A DNA stretch of 36,726 bases from the NCBI GenBank assembly GCA_021793375.1, contig JAJYSY010000019.1:1-36726 (forward strand), written 5' to 3'. A model generated the notes under the pieces. It searched no databases and was not told the origin of the DNA. It was given only the letters and a program-made list of their open reading frames with translations. A program made the translations under genes and the position numbers. Source of the stretch: Bacteroidota bacterium (GTDB taxonomy: Bacteria > Bacteroidota > Bacteroidia > Flavobacteriales > Flavobacteriaceae). This document shows positions 15,801 through 23,884 of the stretch, piece after piece (position 1 is the first letter of the stretch; each line of letters begins with the position of its first letter).

Positions 15801-18256
15801 AAAAAAATCTTTTTATTTTTTTAGTACTATTTGGTTTTTTAAATTCTTGCACTAAAGACGCAAAAGAAACTTCAGATTTATTAGGATTTATCCCACCGAA
15901 AACTGCAGCAATTCTAAAAACTGAAAATCTTTCTAAATTTGCACAAGAATTAAATCAAAATGCCTTAGTCAACGCAAATACAGATTTGCCGGTTATTGAT
16001 TTCTTTAAATCTTCTTATCATCCTATTGATCAATTAAAACTCTCCAAAGAATCTTTATGGACTTTTTCTGTGATTGGAAGAGATGAAATTGCTACTACTC
16101 TGATTACGCCTACTATCTCTAAACCCTTAGATTCTTTAGATTTAAAAAAAGTAAACAGCTTTGATTATAATGGAGTTGAAGTAAAAGAGTACAAGGTGGA
16201 AGAAAAATCTATTTATGGCGCAAAAGTGGAAGGTATTCTTGCTTTTGGTGATTCTAAATTGGTTATTGAAAACATCATCCGTTTAGCAAAAGATAAATTT
16301 ACTCCTGACCCAAAATTAGAAAGAATTTTTAAATCTTCTTCAAATAAACGTGTTTCTACTTTTATAAATATTGAGGAATTTGAAAAATTAAACGCTATTA
16401 TTTTCCCTAACAATCCTCCTGTCTATCTGAATAATTTCAGTGATTGGGCAGCAGTTGATATAGAATTAAAAAATGACAGATTTCACCTCAGTGGCGTGAG
16501 TATTCCCGAACAAAAAAATGTGTTGGGAATTTTTAATAATCTAAAGCCACAGAAAAATGAAATTGCACAAATCACCCCTTCCGGTGCTACGGGATTTTAT
16601 AGTTTTAGTTTTGATGATTTTGCTCAACTTTCAGAAAACATTTCTTTTTACAGAAAAGAAGAATACCCTAAAATAAACACTGCTTTGTTATCTTCTACTC
16701 CTGAAATTGGAACTATTTATATTGGAGATACAAAAGCCGTTGTTTTAAAATCTATAGACGCAGAAGAAACAGCTCATTTTTTACAAGGAGAAGGAGAGTT
16801 AATGAAAACTCATCGCGAAAGTGATATCTACAGTTTTAAAGATCCTAATTATTTTTATGAAGCTTTAAATCCTTTGATTAAAATTACCGATTTAGGTTTT
16901 TACACCCAAATAGATTCCTTTTTTATTTTTGCTCAAAATAAAAACACACTTGAAAATATCATTTCTAACTATCGCAATAAAACTGTTTTAGCCGAAAGTG
17001 AATCCTATAAAAAAATCGCCAAAAGATTTGATGAAAAATCTTCTATATTAATTGCCGGAAATACTAAGAATATTTTAAAAGATATTTCTAACAGAGTTTC
17101 TTCTCAACACAAATCATCTTATGAAAAAGCTGACCTGTTGAGTTTTAATATGAGTGCTCTACAATTTATCAGTCACGATAACTTTAATTATATACATGGA
17201 GAAATTTCAGCCTCTAAACCCGGAGAAGCTATTGTTGGTGGTATTCAAACCCAAAGTTTTAAACCTGAAGAAGAAATCACAAACGGACCTTGGTTTTTCG
17301 AAAATTGGAGAACAAAAGATTATGATGTTATTCTACAAGGAGAATCCAACACTTTATATGCATATAACGAAAATGGAAAACTACGTTGGAAAAAACAATT
17401 GGATGGCCCAATCTTAGGAGATATTAAACCAATAGATATCTATCAAAATAAAAGAATTCAAATGGCTTTTACCACTCCGCAAACTTTTTATATCATCGAT
17501 AGAGAAGGAAATGTGGTAAAACCTTTTAATAAAACTTTTAAAAACACAATTACCCAGCCTTTAGCTGTTTTTGATTATAACAAAAATGGAACTTTTAGGT
17601 TTATTATAACCCAAGGCAATAAACTTACTATGCTTGATAAAAACTTGAAAACTGTAAAAGGATTCGAGTTTACTTCTGCTAAAAGTGCCATTTTACAAAC
17701 CCCAAAACACTTTAGAGTTGGAAATAAAGACTATATTATTATTCCTGAAGAAGCAGGAAAACTACATATTTTAAATCCGCGAGGACAAACCAGAGTCAAA
17801 GTAAACAGAAATATAGATTTTTCTGATAATGAGTGGTATTTATATAATGATTTGTTTGTTTCGACAGACAAACAAGGTCAATTGATAAAAATTGATCGAA
17901 ATGGTGGAATTAGCATAGATAAATTAAGTTTGGATGAACACAACAAGATTGATGCTACCGCCAAAACACTGGTTACTTTTTCTGAAAATCAATTGAGCAT
18001 CAAAGGAAAAACCACTAAATTGGATTATGGTTTATATTCAAAACCTAAGATTTTCTATTTACAAGATAAGTTATACATCAGCATCACAGACATGCAAGAG
18101 CATAAAGTGTATTTATTTGACAGTAGTTCTAAATTGCTTTCCGGTTTTCCTGTTTATGGAAACTCTGCAATAGATTTACAATTTTTCCCTAACCAAGGGG
18201 TAAAGTTAATTGTAAAAGGAGAAAAAGACAGCGCTTTGATTTATGATGTAAAATAA
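15797..18256 (+). CDS. Large lipoprotein, DUF3352-like N-terminal part and propeller-like C-terminal part
   Basis: The 819-residue protein has a lipoprotein signal (MKKNLFIFLVLFGFLNSC, lipid cysteine C18). The next 450 residues hold LLGFIPPKTAAILKTENLSKF, a repeated alpha/beta layout and VEGILAFGDSKLVIENI, resembling DUF3352-type proteins; I give this only as likeness. From about residue 505 short repeats such as TLYAYNENGKLRWKKQLDGPI (split over two strands), TFYIIDREGNVVKPF and LHILNPRGQTRVKV look like PQQ/WD-type beta-propeller blades. It is probably anchored in the envelope and binds protein or polysaccharide, which is inference. Flavobacterial relatives are usually labelled hypothetical. 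The start at 15797 overlaps the stop of an 18-codon upstream frame. A strong bidirectional terminator lies 18 bases after the stop. Confidence 0.75.
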   Translation: MKKNLFIFLVLFGFLNSCTKDAKETSDLLGFIPPKTAAILKTENLSKFAQELNQNALVNANTDLPVIDFFKSSYHPIDQLKLSKESLWTFSVIGRDEIATTLITPTISKPLDSLDLKKVNSFDYNGVEVKEYKVEEKSIYGAKVEGILAFGDSKLVIENIIRLAKDKFTPDPKLERIFKSSSNKRVSTFINIEEFEKLNAIIFPNNPPVYLNNFSDWAAVDIELKNDRFHLSGVSIPEQKNVLGIFNNLKPQKNEIAQITPSGATGFYSFSFDDFAQLSENISFYRKEEYPKINTALLSSTPEIGTIYIGDTKAVVLKSIDAEETAHFLQGEGELMKTHRESDIYSFKDPNYFYEALNPLIKITDLGFYTQIDSFFIFAQNKNTLENIISNYRNKTVLAESESYKKIAKRFDEKSSILIAGNTKNILKDISNRVSSQHKSSYEKADLLSFNMSALQFISHDNFNYIHGEISASKPGEAIVGGIQTQSFKPEEEITNGPWFFENWRTKDYDVILQGESNTLYAYNENGKLRWKKQLDGPILGDIKPIDIYQNKRIQMAFTTPQTFYIIDREGNVVKPFNKTFKNTITQPLAVFDYNKNGTFRFIITQGNKLTMLDKNLKTVKGFEFTSAKSAILQTPKHFRVGNKDYIIIPEEAGKLHILNPRGQTRVKVNRNIDFSDNEWYLYNDLFVSTDKQGQLIKIDRNGGISIDKLSLDEHNKIDATAKTLVTFSENQLSIKGKTTKLDYGLYSKPKIFYLQDKLYISITDMQEHKVYLFDSSSKLLSGFPVYGNSAIDLQFFPNQGVKLIVKGEKDSALIYDVK

Positions 18257-18274
18257 GATTAATAAAATCCATAA

Positions 18275-18309
18275 AAAAAGGCTGTAGTTTTGATGAACAC
18301 AGCCTTTTT
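18275..18309. terminator. Bidirectional terminator
   Basis: AAAAAGGCTGT (18275-18285) pairs perfectly with ACAGCCTTTTT (18299-18309) around a 13-base loop, between the convergent lipoprotein and helicase genes. Confidence 0.85.
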
Positions 18310-18334
18310 ACATTTTATAGTTTTATCTTCAAGT

Positions 18335-19837
18335 TTAATCTTCCTGAAACATTTCATTGAGTTTTAATCTCAATTTTCTGTAATAATCTTCAAATAACCA
18401 TTCTTTATAATTATTGGTGTTATTGATAATACAGTAACAATATTGACGCACTCTGTCTCGAATATCTTCTTTCAATTCTCTGGCAAGAATACGCGCATCA
18501 AAAATATCTTCACTATTTTCTTTACACATTTGTGCATGTTGCGCAATTGAAGCTTCTAAAACCTCTTTGGATTTCCGTCCATTATTCATTGCTTTGTTGT
18601 ATTCGCCTTTGATGTCAAAAGTTACAGTTTCACTATTTTTAAATAGTTTTCTAACTTCTTCCGGCATTTCATAAACAAATTGACGCTCAATATCTTCGTC
18701 ATCAATAATATTATCTAAGAAATATTCCGGATTTTCAAAAATAAGTTGCCAATCCACCGGTTCATCCCATAAACCAAAGCGCGCAACATTATTTCCTAAA
18801 TCGATAACATTAAATTCTTCTTTATCCGGCAAACGTCTGGATCCTCTACCAATCATTTGATAGTATAAAGTCAAAGACCTTGTTGCTCTGTTTAAAATAA
18901 TGTTTCGAACATCTGGTTCATCAAAACCTGTAGTCAAAATACTTACAGAAGTCAAAATTGCATCCGGTTTTTCTCTGAACCATTTTAAGATATCTTCACG
19001 CTCTTGTTTGCTGTGCGTGTTGTCAAGATGTCGAATATCATATCCGGCTTGTTTAAAAGTTTCATAAACATACCAAGAAGTATTTATTCCGTTATTAAAA
19101 ATCAATGTTTTAGTTCCTTTACATCTTTCTTCATAAGCTCCTAAAAGCTTATTTTGCATTTCCATATCTGTATAAAGATCTTCAGAAGATTTTACGGTAT
19201 AATCTCCATTAATCCCTATTTGTAAAGACCCCAATTTCACGTTATAACTATAAGTATTCGCTCGTGCTAAAAACCCATCCTCTATAAGTCTTGAAATTGA
19301 ATTTCCCACTACTAATTCTTGATAGTTATCTTTCATGGGGAGTTTTATATTTGAACTCAAAGGAGTTGCGGTAACTCCCAAAATAAAAGAATCTTTAAAA
19401 AATTTAAAAAGCTTTGTAAAGGAGTTGTAGTGTGCCTCATCAATAATAGTTAACCCCACGTTTGACACCTCTAAAACCTCATCATTCAAACGATTATTCA
19501 GCGTTTCTACCATAGCTACAAAACACTGAAAATCATTGTCTTTTGGAAGAGTTTTAACTTTACTATCAATGATTTTATTACGCACTCCAAAAATTTCCAA
19601 CATTTTTGAAGTTTGCTTACAAAGCTCAATTCTATGCGTAAGAATAACAACTTTTTTTTCTGTTTGCTTTAAATAACGTCTTACTATTTCTGAAAAAACA
19701 ACTGTTTTTCCTCCTCCTGTAGGGAGTTGATAAAGTAAATTAAAGTTATCCGGAGCATCATTCAGATACTTAAAAATCTCTTGTAAATCTTTTTCTTGAT
19801 AATCGTATAATTGTTTTTCTGCGACTAATTCGGCCAT
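18335..19837 (-). CDS. DEAD/DEAH-box (SF2, SSL2-like) helicase
   Basis: This is a 500-residue superfamily 2 ATPase. Visible motifs are the Q-region YDYQEKDLQEI (11-21), Walker A LPTGGGKT (38-45), motif Ia THRIELCKQ (67-75), the Walker B box DEAH (133-136), motif III TAT (156-158), the motif V region TTGFDEPDVRNII (302-314) and motif VI QMIGRGSRR (327-335). The layout resembles SSL2/RapA-type and type I restriction-like ATPases, but no HsdR nuclease or methylase accompanies it. Its substrate (double-stranded DNA, RNA) is unknown. It is expressed from a full promoter at 19878-19908 and has an AGGAGG Shine-Dalgarno, rare in this window, which fixes the ATG at 19837. It diverges from the small acidic protein gene at 20067. 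Confidence 0.92.
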   Translation of the reverse strand: MAELVAEKQLYDYQEKDLQEIFKYLNDAPDNFNLLYQLPTGGGKTVVFSEIVRRYLKQTEKKVVILTHRIELCKQTSKMLEIFGVRNKIIDSKVKTLPKDNDFQCFVAMVETLNNRLNDEVLEVSNVGLTIIDEAHYNSFTKLFKFFKDSFILGVTATPLSSNIKLPMKDNYQELVVGNSISRLIEDGFLARANTYSYNVKLGSLQIGINGDYTVKSSEDLYTDMEMQNKLLGAYEERCKGTKTLIFNNGINTSWYVYETFKQAGYDIRHLDNTHSKQEREDILKWFREKPDAILTSVSILTTGFDEPDVRNIILNRATRSLTLYYQMIGRGSRRLPDKEEFNVIDLGNNVARFGLWDEPVDWQLIFENPEYFLDNIIDDEDIERQFVYEMPEEVRKLFKNSETVTFDIKGEYNKAMNNGRKSKEVLEASIAQHAQMCKENSEDIFDARILARELKEDIRDRVRQYCYCIINNTNNYKEWLFEDYYRKLRLKLNEMFQED

Positions 19838-19844
19838 AAAACTT

Positions 19845-19850
19845 CCTCCT
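19845..19850 (-). promoter_or_regulatory. Strong Shine-Dalgarno of the helicase gene
   Basis: The minus strand reads AGGAGG, continuing as AGGAGGAA, 7 bases before the ATG at 19837. Other genes here have only A-rich leaders, so this site stands out. Confidence 0.75.
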
Positions 19851-19877
19851 ATTCTTTTATTAACAACATAAACTTTG

Positions 19878-19908
19878 CAAAATTACACAGAAATGTCGCT
19901 TATCCCAA
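19878..19908 (-). promoter_or_regulatory. Promoter of the helicase gene
   Basis: On the minus strand TTG (19906-19908) and TAATTTTG (19878-19885) are 20 bases apart. Transcription should begin near 19872, leaving a leader of about 35 bases. The rest of the 19838-20066 gap is very A/T-rich, with only the opposing box at 20026. Confidence 0.65.
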
Positions 19909-20025
19909 TTAAAATCTGTTAATTGAAAAGAAAATTATTTTTTTATTTTTAATTTTATTTAACTTATATTTTTTGTGTTATAAAATATTTTCAAACATTT
20001 GTAGCCAATTTAATCCTTTTAAAAT

Positions 20026-20033
20026 TAAATTTG
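20026..20033 (+). promoter_or_regulatory. Bacteroidota -7 box for the 20067 gene
   Basis: TAAATTTG is an exact match; a TTTG sits 24 bases upstream (19998-20001), wider than usual. Transcription would start near 20040, so the open frame upstream of that point is not translated. Confidence 0.5.
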
Positions 20034-20066
20034 CATTCTATTCATTTAACTTATAAAACTATTGTT

Positions 20067-20465
20067 TTGACAAATAATAAAGCTCAAAAACTGATTTTAA
20101 AAATTATTGATAATTTAAATAAAAATGGAATTGTAGCAGAAGAGGTGGTTGCTGATTTAAAAGAATTACGCCCTTATGCTGTAGATGAAAAGCGTCCTGT
20201 TGTGGCAAAAGCTATTCGTTTGGCTTATGAACACATAGATGAATTTCAAACTTTTGCTATTCCTATTCCGGAGGATGAGGATATTATCGATGAAGAAACC
20301 GGTGAAGTTATCGCTTCTGGCGAACAAGTTTCAAGCGGACCAACAGAATGCTTAATCTATTTGATCTCGTTGATTAAAAATGAAGAACACCGAAGAAATA
20401 AACAAGAACTCAGAGAGTTCAACAAAGCATTAAAACAATACGCTGATGATTTTAGCGAATTATAA
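20067..20465 (+). CDS. Small acidic protein of unknown function
   Basis: I do not recognise a named family. With a TTG start at 20067 the product is about 132 residues, mostly helical. It has a predicted N-terminal helical region (KAQKLILKIIDNLNKNGI), a conserved-looking ELRPYAVDEKRPVVAKAIRLAYEHI, an acidic middle (IPIPEDEDIIDEETGEVI) and a helical C-terminus (EHRRNKQELREFNKAL). The open frame extends to another TTG at 20031, but that lies inside the TAAATTTG promoter box, so it cannot be the start. No ATG exists near the N-terminus. Similar proteins beside the helicase gene occur in flavobacteria as far as I recall, labelled hypothetical. The gene ends at a bidirectional terminator shared with the adenosyltransferase gene. 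Confidence 0.7.
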   Translation: MTNNKAQKLILKIIDNLNKNGIVAEEVVADLKELRPYAVDEKRPVVAKAIRLAYEHIDEFQTFAIPIPEDEDIIDEETGEVIASGEQVSSGPTECLIYLISLIKNEEHRRNKQELREFNKALKQYADDFSEL

Positions 20466-20487
20466 ATATCATCTTTCTATGATATTG

Positions 20488-20523
20488 AAAAAAGCTGTTC
20501 ACTACTTGTGTTACAGCTTTTTT
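20488..20523. terminator. Bidirectional terminator
   Basis: AAAAAAGCTGT (20488-20498) pairs perfectly with ACAGCTTTTTT (20513-20523) around a 14-base loop, between the convergent 20067 gene and the adenosyltransferase gene. Confidence 0.85.
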
Positions 20524-20534
20524 CATTTTTTCAT

Positions 20535-21104
20535 TTACTTTTCAGGAATCCAAGGTGTTTCTTTTACACCTTTATCGTGAGCGATTTTCCTTGCCAAAAC
20601 AAAAAGATAATCCGATAATCTGTTTAAATATTTCAACAAACTTTCTTCAAAATTTTCTTCATTAAACAAAGCTGTTGCCAAACGCTCTGCTCTACGACAA
20701 ACTGTTCTTGAAATATGACAATAAGAAACAGTTACATCTCCACCCGGTAAAATAAAATGCTGTAAAGGAGGAAGGTTTTCATTCATTTTATCGATTTCTT
20801 TTTCCAAATCTTCTACTTGTTTTTCTCTTAACTTAGAAATTTTCAATCTTTCTTTTCCGCTTTTCATCACTGCTTTGGCAGGGTCTGTTGCCAACTCCGA
20901 ACCTAATGTGAAAAGATTTTTCTGAATTTCAATCAGTTTTTTATCTGTTTCCTCATCAATTTGTTGACTTCTAATCATTCCGATATTTGTGTTGAGTTCA
21001 TCAACAGTTCCATAAGTTTCTATGCGTAAATGGTATTTGGGAACTCTGGTTCCGCCAAATAATGCGGTGGTTCCTTTATCTCCTGTTTTTGTATATATTT
21101 TCAT
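20535..21104 (-). CDS. Cob(I)alamin adenosyltransferase, PduO type
   Basis: The enzyme transfers the adenosyl group of ATP to cob(I)alamin, making coenzyme B12. The 189-residue length is normal. The ATP-binding N-terminus reads MKIYTKTGDKGTTALFGG, followed by TYGTVDELNTNIG (30-42), FILPGG (117-122) and the catalytic-helix motif SRTVCRRAERL (132-142). It has no targeting signal and should be cytoplasmic. No other B12 gene is visible in the window, so it probably serves salvaged cobalamin for enzymes encoded elsewhere, such as methylmalonyl-CoA mutase. It lies 9 bases downstream of an outer-membrane barrel gene and is clearly co-transcribed with it. Confidence 0.95.
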   Translation of the reverse strand: MKIYTKTGDKGTTALFGGTRVPKYHLRIETYGTVDELNTNIGMIRSQQIDEETDKKLIEIQKNLFTLGSELATDPAKAVMKSGKERLKISKLREKQVEDLEKEIDKMNENLPPLQHFILPGGDVTVSYCHISRTVCRRAERLATALFNEENFEESLLKYLNRLSDYLFVLARKIAHDKGVKETPWIPEK

Positions 21105-21113
21105 AAGTAGTTT

Positions 21114-21701
21114 TTAAAATTTATAAATAAATCCAAAGCTGATATTTTCTAAATCCACTCCAACCGAAAAACTGTCTGTAGATCCATCAGCTCCATTTCT
21201 TTTTACGGTTTCATAAGAAAGAACTCCTATAGCAAATTCAAATGCAAAATGTTGATTTATAAAATAACTCAATCCGGGAGTTAATCCTGCATTTATTCCG
21301 TTATTCCTTTTTTTATCAATGTTTTTTATCGAACCAAATCCCACGCCTAATTCTCCAAACAAAGAGAATTTACTTCCGGGTAAAAGATAATATCTTCCAA
21401 AAGCCTCTACCGTAAAAGCAGTATTGTCTGCAATTTTATTTCCTGAAGCATTTTTACTCGTACTTTGGCTATATCCTAAACGCCCTCCTACAGCTACAAA
21501 GTCATTGATAAAGTATCCAAACCTTGGAGAAACTTCAAATTTTTTGTTTTTCGAATTATCGGAATTTGAAACAGTGTTATACCCAATCATTCCAGAAATG
21601 TATTTATCTCCTTTCATAAAACCGTTATGGTCTTTTTTTTCTTGCGCTTGAACAGTACCAAATATGCTTATCAAAAAAATAAATAATAATAGTTTTTTCA
21701 T
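21114..21701 (-). CDS. Outer-membrane beta-barrel protein
   Basis: The 195-residue protein has a Sec signal peptide (MKKLLLFIFLISIFGTVQAQ) and then about eight amphipathic strands, such as YISGMIGYNTVS, FEVSPRFGYFI, VAVGGRLGYSQS, FTVEAFGRYYLL, FSLFGELGVGFGS and FAFEFAIGVLSYE. It ends in GFIYKF, a C-terminal phenylalanine suited to BAM assembly. Size and layout fit an eight-stranded OmpA/OmpW-like barrel (OMP_b-brl type). Function is unknown. It is first in a two-gene unit with the PduO-type adenosyltransferase; whether the barrel relates to cobalamin is not shown by the sequence, since it is not a TonB-dependent receptor. Confidence 0.88.
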   Translation of the reverse strand: MKKLLLFIFLISIFGTVQAQEKKDHNGFMKGDKYISGMIGYNTVSNSDNSKNKKFEVSPRFGYFINDFVAVGGRLGYSQSTSKNASGNKIADNTAFTVEAFGRYYLLPGSKFSLFGELGVGFGSIKNIDKKRNNGINAGLTPGLSYFINQHFAFEFAIGVLSYETVKRNGADGSTDSFSVGVDLENISFGFIYKF

Positions 21702-21720
21702 AATTAAGATGATTTATCTT

Positions 21721-21728
21721 CAAAGATA
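21721..21728 (-). promoter_or_regulatory. Bacteroidota -7 box for the barrel-pduO unit
   Basis: The minus strand reads TATCTTTG, an exact match, 19 bases before the ATG at 21701. No clear -33 is seen. Confidence 0.5.
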
Positions 21729-21817
21729 CGGTTTATATAAAACGGAAAAAAAGAGATTTTTATTTTTTATTTGTATTTATAATTTCATTTTGTTTCAGCC
21801 TACTATTTAGAAATTCT

Positions 21818-21825
21818 TATTTTTG
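21818..21825 (+). promoter_or_regulatory. Bacteroidota -7 box for the antiporter gene
   Basis: TATTTTTG is an exact match 34 bases before the ATG at 21860. The nearest upstream TTTG (21789-21792) is 25 bases away, wider than ideal. Confidence 0.5.
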
Positions 21826-21859
21826 CAAATTCAACTATATTTTATTTTAATCTAAATTA

Positions 21860-23374
21860 ATGCAATTAACTGTTGAAAACATCATCTTAATTGGATCTAT
21901 TTTACTGATAATCAGCATTCTTGCCAAAAGAGTTTCCAGTAGATTATCTGTACCTTCTCTTATTATATTTTTAGCCGTGGGAATGCTTGCCGGATCTGAT
22001 GGGATACTAAAAATAGAATTTGAAAACTATAAAGCCACTCAATTTATTGGAGTTATTGCTTTAAACTTTATACTTTTTAACGGAGGTTTTTCCACCAACT
22101 GGAAAAGCGTAAAACCCATTTTATGGCAAGGTGTTATTCTTTCTACTTTAGGAGTTTTCTTAACTGCTGTGGGATTAGGAACTTTTATCTGGTGGATTTC
22201 TGATCTTTATTTAGAAGAAGGATTAAGCATTTATGAATCTTTACTTTTAGGTTCCATTGTTTCTTCTACAGATGCTGCTGCAGTATTTTCAATTCTTCGC
22301 TCTAAAGGATTGGCTTTAAAAAGTCAAATTAAACCCACTTTAGAATTAGAAAGTGGAAGTAACGACCCTATGGCTTATTTCTTAACCATTGCTTTTATTG
22401 GTTTTGTACAAAATCCGGATCAAAGTTTACTGAGTTTTATCCCGTTTTTTCTTCAACAAATTGGAATTGGCGCAGTTTGTGGAATTTTATTCGCTTATTT
22501 AGCTAAAAAATTAATCAATGTTTTAAACCTTGGGTTTGGAGGTGTTTATCCTGTTTTGGCCATAGGAATTATGTTTTTCGTCTTTTCTGCCACTGATTTT
22601 ATTGGTGGAAATGGTTTCTTGGCAGTGTATTTAGCCGGTTTATATTTAGGAAATCAAAATTTGGCAAACAAACAAACCATCACCAATATGTTTGATGGTT
22701 CTGCTTGGATGATGCAGATTGTGCTTTTCATTACTTTAGGGTTATTAGTCAATCCTTCCGGACTTGTTCCTATTGTTGGATTTGGACTTTTAGTTTCCGC
22801 TTTTTTAATTATTGCCGCTCGACCTATAGGTGTTTTAATCTGTCTTTTACCTTTTAAAATGTCTGCGCAAAGAAGAGCTTATATTTCTTGGGTAGGACTT
22901 AGAGGAGCTGTTCCTATTGTTTTTGCTACTTATCCTTTGATGGCCGGTTTAGAAAACGCCGATCTCTTTTTTAATGTAGTTTTCTTTGTTTCGCTTACTT
23001 CAGTTTTATTGCAAGGAAGTACAATTCCTATTGTAGCAAGATGGTTGAATCTTTCTTTGCCTATGGAAAACAGATCTACCTCTCCTGTAGATGTTATTCA
23101 AACTCATGGAGCGCACTCTTTTGCTCGAGAAATTATTATTCCTGAAGATAATTATGCGGTGGGAAAACAAGTCAGCGAACTTAATTTTCCACAAAGTGGA
23201 ATTATTGCAATGATTTCCAGAAATGATCAATTTATCACACCAAAAGGAACTACAGTTGTTCAACCGAAAGATATGTTGATTGTTTTATATGAAAATGATG
23301 AGGCTTTAGATGAAGTTTATCAGCTTTTAGGAATGAACAGAGCTTATGAAGAATACAAAGCTAATATGGATTAA
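21860..23374 (+). CDS. Potassium/proton antiporter (CPA1, NhaP2/CvrA-like)
   Basis: The 504-residue protein has about 12-13 membrane helices up to residue ~400 and a cytoplasmic C-terminal TrkA_C (RCK-C) domain (about 415-495, EIIIPEDNYAVGKQVSELNFPQSGIIAMISRNDQFI). The ion-binding regions of CPA1 exchangers are visible as SIVSSTDAAAVFSIL (about 132-146) and ELESGSNDPMAYFL (about 161-174, the ND motif); SWVGLRGAVPIVFATYP near 345 is the conserved GLRGA segment. NhaP2-type proteins expel K+ or Na+ for H+ and help volume and pH control; the TrkA_C domain usually binds a nucleotide or c-di-AMP. The cation is inferred from the domain layout. The gene stands alone and ends at a bidirectional terminator. 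Confidence 0.93.
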   Translation: MQLTVENIILIGSILLIISILAKRVSSRLSVPSLIIFLAVGMLAGSDGILKIEFENYKATQFIGVIALNFILFNGGFSTNWKSVKPILWQGVILSTLGVFLTAVGLGTFIWWISDLYLEEGLSIYESLLLGSIVSSTDAAAVFSILRSKGLALKSQIKPTLELESGSNDPMAYFLTIAFIGFVQNPDQSLLSFIPFFLQQIGIGAVCGILFAYLAKKLINVLNLGFGGVYPVLAIGIMFFVFSATDFIGGNGFLAVYLAGLYLGNQNLANKQTITNMFDGSAWMMQIVLFITLGLLVNPSGLVPIVGFGLLVSAFLIIAARPIGVLICLLPFKMSAQRRAYISWVGLRGAVPIVFATYPLMAGLENADLFFNVVFFVSLTSVLLQGSTIPIVARWLNLSLPMENRSTSPVDVIQTHGAHSFAREIIIPEDNYAVGKQVSELNFPQSGIIAMISRNDQFITPKGTTVVQPKDMLIVLYENDEALDEVYQLLGMNRAYEEYKANMD

Positions 23375-23397
23375 AAACAATTTTCTTTAATAAAATT

Positions 23398-23434
23398 AAA
23401 AGTGCTACAAATTTGAATTATTTATAGCACTTTT
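23398..23434. terminator. Bidirectional terminator
   Basis: AAAAGTGCTA (23398-23407) pairs perfectly with TAGCACTTTT (23425-23434) around a 17-base loop, followed by more T. It separates the antiporter gene from the convergent DUF6691 gene. Confidence 0.8.
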
Positions 23435-23460
23435 TTTGTTTTCTAATTTTTATATAAAAT

Positions 23461-23874
23461 TCAATGTGGAAGATGTTTTTTCAAAATTCCATATACAAAA
23501 GTTCCCAACAAAGCTCCTATAATCACGATTAATAAAGTAGGGAATCCTGCACCAAACAACACAAACATAGGTCCGGGACAAGCTCCTGTCAATGCCCAAC
23601 CCAATCCAAAAATAATTCCTCCAATCAAATAACCCGAGATGGAAAAATCTTTAGGATTCAACTGCATTTCTTGTTGATCTATAGTTTTAAGATTTTTCTT
23701 TTTAATAAATTGAACTCCTATAATCCCTATGATTACAGCAGAGCCAATTATGCCATACATATGAAAAGATCCAAATTGAAACATTTCATAAATTCTAAAC
23801 CAAGAGGCTGCTTCTGATTTAAACATGATGATTCCAAAGAAAACTCCTAAAATTAAATATGATAAAAATCGCAT
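23461..23874 (-). CDS. DUF6691 / YeeE-YedE-like membrane protein (second half)
   Basis: The 137-residue protein has about four membrane helices and the family motif GWALTGACPGPMF with cysteine C99. YeeE/YedE transporters carry thiosulfate or other sulfur compounds by passing them along conserved cysteines; full-length YeeE is about 350 residues with two similar halves. Here the two halves are separate genes (this one plus the 188-residue gene starting 10 bases upstream), like the PmpA/PmpB pairs of other bacteria. The sulfur substrate is inferred only from the family. It is the last gene of the pgm-exporter unit and is followed by a bidirectional terminator. Confidence 0.9.
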   Translation of the reverse strand: MRFLSYLILGVFFGIIMFKSEAASWFRIYEMFQFGSFHMYGIIGSAVIIGIIGVQFIKKKNLKTIDQQEMQLNPKDFSISGYLIGGIIFGLGWALTGACPGPMFVLFGAGFPTLLIVIIGALLGTFVYGILKKHLPH

Positions 23875-23884
23875 AGTTGATATT

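Noticed and set aside
18335..19837. Helicase as part of a restriction or defence system
   Set aside because: No nuclease, methylase or other defence gene is near, and neighbours are core genes.
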